Of a DNA stretch of 64,000 nt, positions 1 through 9,447 are shown in pieces. The stretch is taken from positions 124,001 through 188,000 of the forward strand of contig NC_050719.1 of the NCBI RefSeq assembly GCF_013402915.1, given 5' to 3'. The position numbers were made by a program, and so were the translations under genes. Source of the DNA: Zygotorulaspora mrakii (Eukaryota > Ascomycota > Saccharomycetes > Saccharomycetales > Saccharomycetaceae). The notes under the pieces are model-generated. The model saw only the letters and a program-made list of their open reading frames with translations. It was not told where the DNA came from and did not search any database. Each line of letters starts with the position of its first letter. Within the stretch, counting starts at the first letter, position 1.

Positions 1-166
1 TAACAAGTAGCATTGGAAAAACGGATTGGAATGAAAAATTAATTTATTGGACAGGCTGAATTTAGCAATGCCAGTAGTTTTAGTTAGGCAATACAAGGAA
101 ATCTGGTACTTCGCAACATTATTATGTGAACTCGTTAATGCGTTGCGAGGTAGGTTAATATTTCCC

Positions 167-2122
167 TTAACACCAAAATGCATAAATACGGCGCCATACT
201 GGACCGTTCTTCAGTTTTTCCCTATACTCCTCATCTTCTTGTTTGAGTAATTCTTCGTCGAAAACTTGTCTGTGAGAATCCAAGTCGATATCCTTGGCCC
301 TAATGAAGAAAATTAGTGATCTTTTCCAAATGCAGTAGCCAATGTATAGAGCAATCAAACATAGCATTGCCAGATAATTCTCGAAGAAATTTTGCGCATC
401 TAACCCAGATTTTCCAATAGGTGCTATAGCAACCCAAAATTGAGCAATCAAAACAGCAAACATCATAAAAGCTGCATAGTATGATCCCCAAACTCCAAAT
501 TGTGCTTTGTAACCGAGTTCACCTAATGATCTTCCCTGTACTTTCAGGGCTCTTCTGAATCTAGTGTGAGAAATGCAGATCGCGAACCAAGTGAAAATCT
601 GAGAAAGACCTGAAATGGCTAACAACCAGGTGAAAACCTGTTCCTCCTTTGAAGATGCTGCACAGAATGCGATGACACCAAATAAACTGGAAACCAGCAT
701 CGCTTTACCTGGCCTACCTTTTCTGTCAATGAACTTGAAAATTTTTGGAGCATAGCCCTGTTGAGCTAGCGATAGCAAAAGACGTGAACTCGAGTAGAAA
801 GCTGAGTTACCAACAGATAGAACAGACAATAAAATAACAGCATTAATAAAATGAGGAACGACCCTAACACCATGGGATGCGATCGCAATGACATAGGGAG
901 AAGCTTTCGTATTAGATCCACCAGTACCCATCAGTTCGCTAGAATTGTAAGGAACCAAGAAACCAAGTAAAGCTATAGAACCCAGAAAGATGCAAATAAT
1001 TCTGTAAAGAACTTTCTTTGCAGCCGAAGGGATGGCCTTTCTTGGATTCGATTGTTCACTAGCGGTTAAGGCAATAAACTCAGTACCACCAAAAGCAAAT
1101 GCAGCTGTGACAAAAACTGCCATAACACCTTTGAATCTATCGATAGCTTTTTCACCTCTGAATGCACCTGGATTAATCCAATATTCTGCACCGATGTAAC
1201 CATCATTTCCTGCTCCACCAGCTGTGATGATGATACCCAATATAAAAAAACCAATCATCATTAAAATCTTACAACAGTTGAAAAAGAATTCTGCCTCTGC
1301 ATAACCACGAGCACCAAAGACGTTAATCACAATAATCAACACATAAAATATTACAACGAAGACATCTGAATTAACTGTAGTGGTCCAGTATTGAATTGTC
1401 ATTGAAGCCGTAACCAGTTCTAAGGGACAGACACACAACCATTGTAAACAATAAACCCAAGCGACTGAAAACCCAAATGAGGGACTAACCAAGATCGACG
1501 GATAAGCATTGAATCCACCACCTAAATTACTGTAGACGACAGCCATTTCACCTGCAGCTTGAATGATGCAGTAGATACAGGTACCCATGATACCATATCC
1601 AAGGAGCAAACCAGCTGGCCCTGCTTGGTTTAGTGATTTGGCATTACCAACTAATAAACCGGTTCCAATACCTGTACCGAGGGAAATCATCACAACATGA
1701 CGTGGCTTTATAGTTTTTTTCAGACCTTCGCTCCCATCCTTGGCGGTAGGCCCATGTTTCAAAGTCGTTGTTCCAGAGCGCTTGTAATCGCTCAGCGTTC
1801 CTGGAGAAATGCATGTCGTTAGATCATTCTCCAAATCTTCCTCCGCTGTTGATGCAACTTCGGCAGCTCTAAAAGAATCTACGAATCTACGGAAAAAAGA
1901 ACTTTTGGTATTTTTATAATTATATTCGCTTTCACTTGTCATTGTATTATCGCATTCGGGTGATTGAGAGGGCTGCCCACTTTTATCGAAGTATTCAACC
2001 TCATGCTCCTGCTCTAGTTGTTGATGCTTAGAATTCTCGCTGTTTTTCTTTATATTTTCCATTTCATAGGTGGGTGATATTATATCAGAGTCCGATGAAC
2101 CATCAAGATCTTGTGCTGTCAT
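167..2122 (-). CDS. GNP1: General amino-acid permease, GNP1/AGP1 type
   Basis: A plasma-membrane proton-coupled amino-acid importer of the yeast APC/AAT family, 651 aa. A long hydrophilic N-terminal tail (about residues 1-140) is followed by 12 predicted membrane segments, the first at the glycine-rich stretch after HVVMISLGTGIGTG. The family loop with FGGTEFIALTASEQSNPRKAIP is present, and the protein ends with the typical permease tail (final residues FWC). Length is close to S. cerevisiae Gnp1. It is divergent from SMT3, the same head-to-head pair as YDR508C/YDR510W in S. cerevisiae, which is why GNP1 is preferred over other permeases. A single GATAAG box lies at 2285-2290, about 160 bp upstream of the ATG, compatible with GATA-factor nitrogen control. 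Substrate range (Gln, Asn, Leu, Ser, Thr in Gnp1/Agp1) is inferred from the family. Confidence 0.9.
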   Translation of the reverse strand: MTAQDLDGSSDSDIISPTYEMENIKKNSENSKHQQLEQEHEVEYFDKSGQPSQSPECDNTMTSESEYNYKNTKSSFFRRFVDSFRAAEVASTAEEDLENDLTTCISPGTLSDYKRSGTTTLKHGPTAKDGSEGLKKTIKPRHVVMISLGTGIGTGLLVGNAKSLNQAGPAGLLLGYGIMGTCIYCIIQAAGEMAVVYSNLGGGFNAYPSILVSPSFGFSVAWVYCLQWLCVCPLELVTASMTIQYWTTTVNSDVFVVIFYVLIIVINVFGARGYAEAEFFFNCCKILMMIGFFILGIIITAGGAGNDGYIGAEYWINPGAFRGEKAIDRFKGVMAVFVTAAFAFGGTEFIALTASEQSNPRKAIPSAAKKVLYRIICIFLGSIALLGFLVPYNSSELMGTGGSNTKASPYVIAIASHGVRVVPHFINAVILLSVLSVGNSAFYSSSRLLLSLAQQGYAPKIFKFIDRKGRPGKAMLVSSLFGVIAFCAASSKEEQVFTWLLAISGLSQIFTWFAICISHTRFRRALKVQGRSLGELGYKAQFGVWGSYYAAFMMFAVLIAQFWVAIAPIGKSGLDAQNFFENYLAMLCLIALYIGYCIWKRSLIFFIRAKDIDLDSHRQVFDEELLKQEDEEYREKLKNGPVWRRIYAFWC

Positions 2123-3324
2123 GATTGATTATCCTTTTTCGAAACAGGCGTAGCCTTGTAACTAAGTGTAATTTAGTGGCCACTCAAAGAGATTTAGCGT
2201 AAGCACAACCCGAAATAATTGATTTACAGTACTTCTATTTGTTCATATTATTTATATATTTGTTCAAACGTGGGTGAAAGTCAAGATAAGTTTTGTCATT
2301 CCTTTTGTGGTACTTCTGCTCAGGTTTTGGAGAAAATGCACCACTATCATTTCTTAGAAGCTATCGATGGCGCCATCCGAGTCATGTAGATAAACTTTGG
2401 CAATGCGTTTCTCCAAGGTGAGAGGCGAAGGAAACTAAACACATTGATTTGCTGCCCGCGCCTCTTGCATTTTTCGGTGGGGCCTCATTCGCCCATTAGC
2501 TTGAAGTGACCTCCAAAGGGGCGACTCCAGGGCGGCGGCCGTAGCAACTGCAACAGAACAAGGAGCGTTGCACATTTTAGTAGCCATAAAATTCTCCTTT
2601 TCTTTGCTACACAGCCCTTTTCGTCTCAGTTTCTCTAATTCATTGCTTCCTTCACTTCTTTACTCTCATCAAAAGGCAAAGAATACTCCCTTCCTGTTCT
2701 TTTTATGACGTCTGCTCTTTTCTTTTCGGCGAGAAAACCTGGTTAAGAACTCAGTGAAACCAGAAGACCAGACACCTTCTATGCGGCGAAAAGCCCTCCA
2801 TTGGATTTCTCGATGAATGCGGCATTAGCAGCCCCACTTCACAGAGACGCTGCAGGACCTAATTGGATATTTGGGCGCTCAAAATGCCTTTTGCAGAATT
2901 GCTAGGCATTTTTATTTCTTTTCTGGCTCCGCGGCTGCTGGTTACCATGCCGCGAGGAAAAAAGAAAGCGGAAAGGCACAGAAGGCGGCAAATGAATAAG
3001 AGCGAGGAGGGTAACTGAGCAGGGCCAAAAATTGATTCTGCGAGCGACTGCGTTACCCGACCGCTCTGTCGGGCTGTTTTCCAGAGCCGTCAGGGTAACC
3101 CCTTCTGCTCTATTTTCCGAGATTTCGGTGGCGAACGTATGCCATGGACGCGACAGCCAGCGGAAGCCCCTGTTACGTTTGATCGAAGCAGGAGCAGGGA
3201 GTGACGTGAACCATAGAAATTGGCTTCACTCGTTAGCGAACAGCAGGCTGCTGCTCTGTCTAGGACCACACAGATCGAGCTACGTTCCCTTACGGACTGA
3301 GTGGTGCAACTGTTTTCAACAAAT
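2123..3324. other. Shared divergent promoter region GNP1/SMT3
   Basis: A 1.2-kb gene-free gap between two divergent starts. It holds a GATAAG box near GNP1, a GC-rich patch around 2520-2540, and a Reb1-type site near SMT3. Open frames on both strands over 3030-3480 have no recognisable protein and overlap SMT3 in other frames. No RNA gene was recognised. Confidence 0.6.
3053..3059 (+). promoter_or_regulatory. Reb1-type site (TTACCCG) upstream of SMT3
   Basis: Exact TTACCCG core, about 270 bp upstream of the SMT3 ATG. Reb1 is a general regulatory factor that keeps promoters nucleosome-free. Assignment is by motif only. Confidence 0.45.
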
Positions 3325-3630
3325 ATGTCTGAGACCCCCCCAGAATCCAAGCCTGAAGCCAAACCAGAGGTGAAGCCGGAGACACACATAAACTTGAAAG
3401 TCTCGGATGGCTCCTCAGAGATTTTTTTCAAGATCAAGAGGACCACGCCGCTGAGAAGACTAATGGAGGCGTTTGCCAAGAGACAGGGTAAAGAAATGGA
3501 CTCACTGAGGTTTCTTTACGATGGTATAAGGCTCCAGGCCGATCAGACCCCGGACGATCTGGACATGGAGGACAACGATATCATAGAGGCCCACAGAGAA
3601 CAAATTGGCGGCAATTCAGTGGCAGCGTGA
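3325..3630 (+). CDS. SMT3: SUMO, ubiquitin-like modifier Smt3
   Basis: Small ubiquitin-like modifier conjugated to lysines of nuclear and septin proteins. It is 101 aa, and the ubiquitin-fold core from about residue 20 onward is almost identical to S. cerevisiae Smt3 ([37 protein letters not shown]). The flexible N-terminus has the repeated KPE motifs ([11 protein letters not shown]) that serve for poly-SUMO chains. The processing site is clear: EQIGG followed by a five-residue tail NSVAA, which the Ulp1 protease would remove to expose Gly-Gly (S. cerevisiae has only ATY). The start is the ATG at 3325; upstream in-frame codons are only GTG-initiated. It lies upstream of GIN4 in the same orientation; septins are well-known SUMO targets and Gin4 acts at septins, but the adjacency need not be functional. 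Confidence 0.98.
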   Translation: MSETPPESKPEAKPEVKPETHINLKVSDGSSEIFFKIKRTTPLRRLMEAFAKRQGKEMDSLRFLYDGIRLQADQTPDDLDMEDNDIIEAHREQIGGNSVAA

Positions 3631-4136
3631 TGTAGCAGCGATACCTACATACCATACATACATACATACCACATTTCGAAACGCACTAGTCGCAAAATAT
3701 GGGCATGAGCCCTTTGTATTCTAATCTTCCCGTGGCAGCTTGTGTTGTTAGTGAGGAGCAAAGGTCATGTGACCTGCTGCCTCGCATCTTTTCTGGACTT
3801 TTTCTGGATTTTTGGCGTCTGGCCTAATTAGGAAGCGCTCCCGGACAGGCTCAGCTGGCGCGCGCTCGAGATGGACAGATTGGTGAATCATTTGTGGATA
3901 TTTGCTCTGGCGTCTTTCAGCAGGGCTAACGCGTTATACAGCTTCATGAAAAGTTGACGCGTTTTGGTAAATTCTTGTGAGTTGAAGTCCACATTTGCAA
4001 AACAAACATTTTCTTCATTTATATCGTAATGGTGTTTTCAAGAGTTTTAGTAGTAATGTCCTTTGCACTTTAGAGTGTTTCTTGAGAATAAAGTAAAGAC
4101 TCAGCTGGGCTACTTTTTGAGGAAGAATCGCTCGAG
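3631..4136. other. SMT3-GIN4 intergenic region
   Basis: SMT3 3' flank with a short CATA tetranucleotide run (about 3648-3672), an inverted repeat AGGTCA-TG-TGACCT at 3762-3775, then the GIN4 promoter with two MCB elements. No further gene seen. Confidence 0.6.
3929..3962 (+). promoter_or_regulatory. Two MCB elements upstream of GIN4
   Basis: Exact ACGCGT at 3929-3934 (in AACGCGTT) and again at 3957-3962, about 175-208 bp upstream of the GIN4 ATG. ACGCGT is the MBF (Mbp1/Swi6) site, and GIN4 is periodically expressed at G1/S in S. cerevisiae, so the pair is likely functional. Direct sequence match; regulation is inferred. Confidence 0.65.
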
Positions 4137-7100
4137 ATGTCAACGATGAATAAGAAAAGCTTCTCGACGATAAAAGGGGATAGCATTGGACCATGGAAGC
4201 TGGGAGAGACTCTGGGTTTGGGCAGTACAGGTAAGGTCCAATTGGCGTATAGTGAATCCACTAATCAACAGGCCGCCATTAAGGTGATATCAAAGGCTAT
4301 ATTCAACGGAAAAGTGAATGGCAATGGCTCCATTGCTGCCAATTCAACGCCGGATTCGTTGCCATATGGTATAGAACGCGAAATCATTATAATGAAACTT
4401 TTGAACCACCCAAATGTTCTGAGGCTCTATGACGTTTGGGAAACGGATTCTAACCTTTACATGGTGCTGGAATATGCGCAAAAAGGTGAGCTTTTCAATC
4501 TCTTGGTTGAGAGAGGTCCGCTACCTGAAAACGAAGCGGTTCGTTTCTTCAGACAAATCATCATTGGTATTTCATACTGCCATGCGCTTGGTATTGTTCA
4601 TAGAGATTTGAAACCGGAAAATCTATTATTAGACCATAAATTCAATATAAAGATTGCCGATTTTGGTATGGCAGCTCTGGAGACGGAAGATAAATTATTG
4701 GAAACCTCATGTGGCTCACCGCATTATGCAGCACCCGAAATTGTTTCTGGTATTCCATATCACGGCTTTGCTAGTGATGTGTGGTCCTGCGGTGTTATAT
4801 TATTTGCCCTTTTAACTGGTAGGTTACCATTCGATGAGGAAGACGGTAATATTAGAAATTTACTGTTGAAGGTGCAAAGCGGTAAATTTGAAATGCCAGA
4901 CGAGGACGAAATTTCGCTGGATGCTATGGATTTGATTCAAAAGATACTTACCGTTGATCCAGAAGTCAGAATCAAGACAAGAGATATTCTTAAACATCCC
5001 TTGTTACAGAAATACCCAAGCATTAGTGATTCCAAGAGCATTAGAAATCTACCTCGTGAAGACACATATTTGCATCCTTTATCTGAAGGGAGCTCTTCAG
5101 ATATCGACCCAACAATATTGCAGAATTTAGTAGTATTATGGCATGGCAGAGATCCGAATCATATTTCAGCTAAACTAAGAGAACCAGGCGCTAACGCTGA
5201 AAAGACACTATATGCGTTGTTGGATCGTTTCAAGAATGATACTGAAAAAGAAGCTGCTAGACAAAAACAGATAAAGAAAATTCAGTCTCAATCGGTACCA
5301 GTTCCAGATCCTTCGAATATTAAGAAAAGCATCAGTAAATCAAACGTTGCAATTTCACCAAAGAAAAGAACGAGAACATCGGTAATTAGTGTATCATCTG
5401 CTCACAAGAGACCAGTTTCATTCAATAAGATTTCAAGCATAACATACTCAAGTGGATATTCGTCAAGTAATTCAACTACTCCTTCCAAAAAAGTGCCTTT
5501 AAACTTCTCTTCCAATAAGAGATTATCGAATATTCTAACGCATAGCAACAACAGTTCCCCTACTCCCGCATCTCGCAATAAGCGTGTCTCTATAATCGAT
5601 TTAGAGAAAACTAATCGACCACCTCCTGTTCCTTTAAATGTGCTGAAAGACTACAACACTGGTACCAAAACTAGGAGAATGTCAAGGGCTAGTATGAGAT
5701 TATCTTTCAAGCCTAGCATGAAACGTGGCTCCATAACTACTAAGCTAATTTCTACTTACGCTAAACTTTCCGAGGACGATGATTGGGAGTACATACAGAA
5801 GGAAACAAAAAGAACAAGCTCTGATTTCGCTACGTTATGTGATGAGATTTTTGAGCATGAGAAGTTCGAACAGATTAGAAAGGAAAAAGAAGAGCTCGAG
5901 AAGAAGGTTAGGGAAACAAAAGAGCGTGAGGAAAGAGATAGAAGAGAAGCAGAGGCAGAAAAATTAAGAAACGCACGAGAAAAGGCAGAAATGGTGAGAA
6001 GGCAAGTTGAAGCTCAGCGGCAGATGGATGAAGAAGTAGCCAAGCTAAGAAACGAATTGCAAGGTCAGCAATTCGATGATTCTGAGAAAAATTCTGAAAC
6101 ATTGGAGGTAAACACTAGGTCAATTTCCGCTCCTATGGAGAGAAATAATAAAAGAGACTCTGTTGCCAATATTCAATCAAACATTGAAGACATTTTGCGT
6201 CAGCGAACGTTCTCATTACAGACTAGACCTGTTTCAAAACTGGATCCAGGTATTTTATATTCGGAGAATAATGAAGTTGACTCTGAGTCATCCCCGATTT
6301 TAGAAGATAAGAGGTTGCAAAATGAGAAAATGATTCTTGAAACCATAAGAAGATCGAAGTTTTTAGGTTCTTCCTTTGATATAAAAAAGGAATTGGATGC
6401 AGCTGAAAGGGAGCAAGCGAGAAAATACAAACAGAAATCAATGAATCAGGAAAGAATTACATCAACTACTAATGAACCATTCGAAACTCAAACATTGCCC
6501 AAAAATGCAGTAAGCTCGGCTCCATTGAAAGAAAGTGATGCAGCTAATGAACCGAGGAAGCTTTCAGAGATCAAAGTTCCTCAATTCACAAGAAAATCCA
6601 GGTATTTCAGTGAATCAAATAAAAGAATGTCAGTTCTATCGATGTACTCGACAAGGCAATCCTTCCAAAACTTGAAATATATGCTCAACGATCATGACGC
6701 GAACATTGACAATATCCCTGACTCACCAAGAACATATAGCGCGCAGGAACCTGAGTTTTTGTTTGAAGCTGTCAATGATGAAGCTGAACGGACTGGTGAT
6801 AGTTCAAATGACGGTAGAATCTACGAAGTGCCCGACGAATTAGGACTCACGAAAGATGGCATGAAATTGAACTTTGCAGATAGGTTCAAAGAAAAAGGAA
6901 ACAAAAAAGACTCAGAAAGAAATGAGGACGGTAATGTAAAGCTGCCTAGTTTGCCTCCATTAGAGGGCAAAAATGCAAGCGGACTAGGGATATATCAATC
7001 TTCGTCCACCGAGTCTGTGACAGAGTTGCAACCCCCAATTATTAAGAGCATGATACCGTCAGATAATATTGAGAAAACTAAAAATCATTCGACTTCGAAA

Positions 7101-7595
7101 AGTGAGATTCACAAGACCTCTCCTAAGGTTCCAGATGAACCACCGCTAAATACAATTATGAAAAAGAGAGAAAATGAAGGAGATGCCCAAAGAAAGCCTC
7201 TTCGGGATATCACTGAAAAGAAAAGTAACATGTCTTTTTTCAGAAAATTCTCAAAGTCTTCTAATGAGAAAGAAAGCAAGAGTTTTGAGGCAGAGCTTTA
7301 TGCTAAGGTGAGTGCTAAACAACTCTTCAATGGTCTACAAACCTTGTTACGTGGTTGGACGAAGTACGGTTTGAAAGACGTAAAATCGTACCCAGAGAAG
7401 TTCACTCTTACAGGAAAACTATCAAATGAGAACATTTTATCCCTTCGTTCCACTTTATTCGAAATAGTCATTTGGGAGAGGGGAAACGCTAGTATCGTCG
7501 GTTTTAGGAAGAAAAGTGGGTCCTCTAAAACTCTGAAGAGGTTAGTGAATGAAATTGAAAAAGTCTTGGTCAAAGAGGGTGTTTTGAATAACTAG
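4137..7595 (+). CDS. GIN4: Septin-associated Ser/Thr kinase Gin4 (Nim1/AMPK-related)
   Basis: A 1152-aa protein kinase acting at the bud neck to organise septins and relieve Swe1 inhibition of Cdk1. The kinase domain covers about residues 19-288: glycine loop GLGSTGKV, Lys in AIKVI, catalytic HRDLKPEN near 155, DFG near 175, APE in HYAAPEIVSG. A long Ser/Lys-rich linker follows, with a charged coiled coil around residues 575-645, and the C-terminus (about 1050-1152) looks like the KA1 lipid-binding domain of this family. The catalytic domain is closest to S. cerevisiae Gin4 (and its duplicate Kcc4) rather than Hsl1, and the neighbours are those of YDR507C. The upstream gap has two MCB sites. 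Confidence 0.95.
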   Translation: MSTMNKKSFSTIKGDSIGPWKLGETLGLGSTGKVQLAYSESTNQQAAIKVISKAIFNGKVNGNGSIAANSTPDSLPYGIEREIIIMKLLNHPNVLRLYDVWETDSNLYMVLEYAQKGELFNLLVERGPLPENEAVRFFRQIIIGISYCHALGIVHRDLKPENLLLDHKFNIKIADFGMAALETEDKLLETSCGSPHYAAPEIVSGIPYHGFASDVWSCGVILFALLTGRLPFDEEDGNIRNLLLKVQSGKFEMPDEDEISLDAMDLIQKILTVDPEVRIKTRDILKHPLLQKYPSISDSKSIRNLPREDTYLHPLSEGSSSDIDPTILQNLVVLWHGRDPNHISAKLREPGANAEKTLYALLDRFKNDTEKEAARQKQIKKIQSQSVPVPDPSNIKKSISKSNVAISPKKRTRTSVISVSSAHKRPVSFNKISSITYSSGYSSSNSTTPSKKVPLNFSSNKRLSNILTHSNNSSPTPASRNKRVSIIDLEKTNRPPPVPLNVLKDYNTGTKTRRMSRASMRLSFKPSMKRGSITTKLISTYAKLSEDDDWEYIQKETKRTSSDFATLCDEIFEHEKFEQIRKEKEELEKKVRETKEREERDRREAEAEKLRNAREKAEMVRRQVEAQRQMDEEVAKLRNELQGQQFDDSEKNSETLEVNTRSISAPMERNNKRDSVANIQSNIEDILRQRTFSLQTRPVSKLDPGILYSENNEVDSESSPILEDKRLQNEKMILETIRRSKFLGSSFDIKKELDAAEREQARKYKQKSMNQERITSTTNEPFETQTLPKNAVSSAPLKESDAANEPRKLSEIKVPQFTRKSRYFSESNKRMSVLSMYSTRQSFQNLKYMLNDHDANIDNIPDSPRTYSAQEPEFLFEAVNDEAERTGDSSNDGRIYEVPDELGLTKDGMKLNFADRFKEKGNKKDSERNEDGNVKLPSLPPLEGKNASGLGIYQSSSTESVTELQPPIIKSMIPSDNIEKTKNHSTSKSEIHKTSPKVPDEPPLNTIMKKRENEGDAQRKPLRDITEKKSNMSFFRKFSKSSNEKESKSFEAELYAKVSAKQLFNGLQTLLRGWTKYGLKDVKSYPEKFTLTGKLSNENILSLRSTLFEIVIWERGNASIVGFRKKSGSSKTLKRLVNEIEKVLVKEGVLNN

Positions 7596-8087
7596 GCGCA
7601 GTCAGAGTTATCAACAAGATAGCAACTCTTCAAAAAAGAGATGAATGATATAAATTTATCATGTTGTATTAATAAGATTATAGTAGATACATACTATATT
7701 AGTGAGCCACAGTGATCGTCACAGATTTCATTGAACGCCACATCCCTTGTATATTAGAATGGATCCAGACAATTAGTCACTTAAATATTAAAAACATATT
7801 GAACTCTATAGTTTTTTCTTCGAGTACTGAATTTCAAAAATAATCGCCAAATGCATAATTACTTCAAAAGAACCAGCAACATTCAAACATCTTCAATTAG
7901 TCGTATTTCAAAATGAAAAATGAAACCAGATGAGTAACGTAGACTCTCATTAAATTTAATTTTCGATAGAATTGACACCACTGGCATTTTGAACTAGCAG
8001 TAAGTATCGTAGCGCTTGATAAATGTAAGGCTACAACTATAAAAGAGATCAGCGGCTATTAGCTATTATTATTACTATTACTATTAT
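7596..8087. other. GIN4 3' flank, AT-rich
   Basis: AT-rich DNA with no recognised gene, ending in ATT-type trinucleotide runs (about 8061-8086) that abut the outer LTR remnant. Confidence 0.5.
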
Positions 8088-9051
8088 ATGCGAAAAGAAG
8101 GGTTTCTTCGGAGTTATTGATATTATGATATTCAATTATAGAGATATATAAGTCCTTGATTTTCTATATCATGAAGTGAAATAAAACTAATTGCATTTAG
8201 ATTAATATCTGGAAAATACGTCAGTATTTATACCTAATATTTTGTTGAAATATAAATCGAGATTGTAAGATATATTAAAGAGATGACTTATAAGAATCAG
8301 AAAGAGACAATTGGTCTGTAAAACAAAATAAACGAAGTCAGATGAAACCCTAACAGAATGTCAATCGATAATGGAAAGATATCGGATGATAATCTATCAC
8401 GAGACGTTTACAACTCAGGAGTCTGACTACGAAGGAGTCTATGGCATGGAACATGAAATAACAGTTGTACTGTGGATTCTATGGGACTAGAAATGGTGTG
8501 ATGACGATGAAAATTCTTCACTCGTCGTCCTCTCTTATGGTTCAATAGGTGCGAAATGCTAGGTATAAATACTGACGTATTTTCCAGATATTAATCCAAG
8601 TTCAATTAGTCTTATCTCAATTCATGATATAGAAAACCAAGGAATTATATATCTCTATAATTGAATATCATAGCATTATCATCAATGTCAAACCAAGTTA
8701 CTATCGACAACGCCGAAGAAAACATTCTTTCTAAATATATTTCGCACCTATTGAACCATAATAGAGGACGACGAGTGAAGAATTTTCATCGTCATCACAC
8801 CATTTCTAGTCTCATAGAATCCCTAGTACAACTGCTTTTTCTTGTTCCATGCCATAGACTCCTTCGTAGTCAGATTCCTGAATTGTAAACGTCTCACGAT
8901 AGATTATCATCCGATATCTTTCCAGTGTCGATTGACATTCTGTTGGGCTTCATCTGGCTTCGTTTATTTTGTTGTACAGACCAATTGTCTTGTTTCTGAT
9001 TCTTATAAGTCATCTCTTTCATATATCACAATATCGATCTATATTTCAACT
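8088..9051 (-). mobile_element. Outer LTR remnant (minus orientation), split by a second LTR
   Basis: Read on the minus strand, 9051 down to about 8738 and then 8242 down to about 8088 together form one Ty1/copia-like LTR of roughly 460 bp. It starts with a degraded AGTTGAAATA (intact form TGTTGAAATA in the inner copy) and includes a TATAAATACTG promoter-like block near 8220-8230. The middle of this span (8243-8737) is the plus-oriented inner LTR. The two copies match over most of their length with scattered differences; the outer one has lost a short stretch corresponding to the start of the gag frame. The flanking pentamer ATTAT occurs at 8083-8087 and 9052-9056, a possible target-site duplication, though the sequence is AT-rich. 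The element ends about 115 bp upstream of a tRNA gene, the usual neighbourhood for Ty1-like insertions. Confidence 0.75.
8243..8737 (+). mobile_element. Inner solo LTR inserted into the outer LTR
   Basis: A roughly 495-bp LTR-like unit beginning TGTTGAAATA and ending shortly after a gag-like start. It contains a TATAAAT box at 8564-8570. The pentamer TATTT is found directly before (8238-8242) and after (8738-8742), as expected for a 5-bp target duplication, and removing the unit plus one pentamer restores continuity with the outer copy. The exact 3' end is uncertain because the terminus lacks a canonical CA. An ATG at 8685 opens a short frame (MSNQVTIDNAEENILSKY), which suggests that, as in Ty1, the Gag start codon lies inside the LTR. 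No internal retrotransposon domain (protease, integrase, RT) is present, so this is a solo LTR or truncated copy. Confidence 0.75.
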
Positions 9052-9164
9052 ATTATTCAGTTAAGTAAAATACAGCTCAAAGAAAAATACAATTTTTCGG
9101 CCAATCGTGACAGCCATCAATGAATGAGAGTAATGACTGACATGAATTAATACCAATATTTTCT

Positions 9165-9304
9165 GGTTGTTTGGCCGAGCGGTCTAAGGCGCCTGATTCA
9201 AGATTAATAAAGAACCTCGGTTCGAATCTTGTGTGCAGCAAACTGTCACACGTAGGAATCCTCAGGTATCGTAAGATGCAAGAGTTCGAATCTCTTAGCA
9301 ACCA
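9165..9304 (+). tRNA. tL(CAA): tRNA-Leu(CAA) with 58-nt intron
   Basis: A complete leucine tRNA gene starting GGTTGTTTGGCCGAGCGGT and ending AGCAACC plus discriminator A. The acceptor arms pair over 7 bp (one G-U), the anticodon stem is CCTGA/TCAGG, and the loop TTCAAGA gives anticodon CAA (9199-9201). The 5' exon is 9165-9202 and the 3' exon 9261-9304, nearly identical to S. cerevisiae tL(CAA) where the exons are retained. The intron (9203-9260) begins after position 37 as in other yeast tRNAs and is longer than the roughly 32-nt S. cerevisiae intron. Intron bases TCTTG at 9227-9231 can pair with CAAGA at 9199-9203, the usual anticodon-intron helix. A box near 9172-9183 and B box at 9283-9293 are present, with a T-run terminator after. 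Confidence 0.96.
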
Positions 9305-9307
9305 TAA

Positions 9308-9315
9308 TTTTTTTT
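9308..9315 (+). terminator. RNA polymerase III T-run terminator
   Basis: Eight consecutive T residues start 3 bases after the tRNA-Leu 3' end, the standard Pol III stop signal. Confidence 0.85.
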
Positions 9316-9447
9316 GTTTTACAACCGCCGATCGGGGGCTTCCCATCAGTGGTTGCCAGGACAAAAGCAGTAGACAAGCGGAAAAGATGATAAGCCAAAT
9401 AGATATCTCGTTAGTTCTGTTACCATTAAACAGCCGTACAATTCGTG

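Noticed and set aside
3090..3479. Minus-strand frame of 129 codons over SMT3
   Set aside because: Antisense to a nearly invariant SUMO gene and without a known domain.
3762..3775. AGGTCA-TG-TGACCT inverted repeat
   Set aside because: It looks like a nuclear-receptor half-site pair, but yeasts lack that family. It could be an E-box-like site; nothing supports a specific factor.
8661..9123. Short plus-strand frames after the inner LTR
   Set aside because: They continue from the LTR gag-like start into the inverted outer LTR, so beyond 8737 they are not a real gene.
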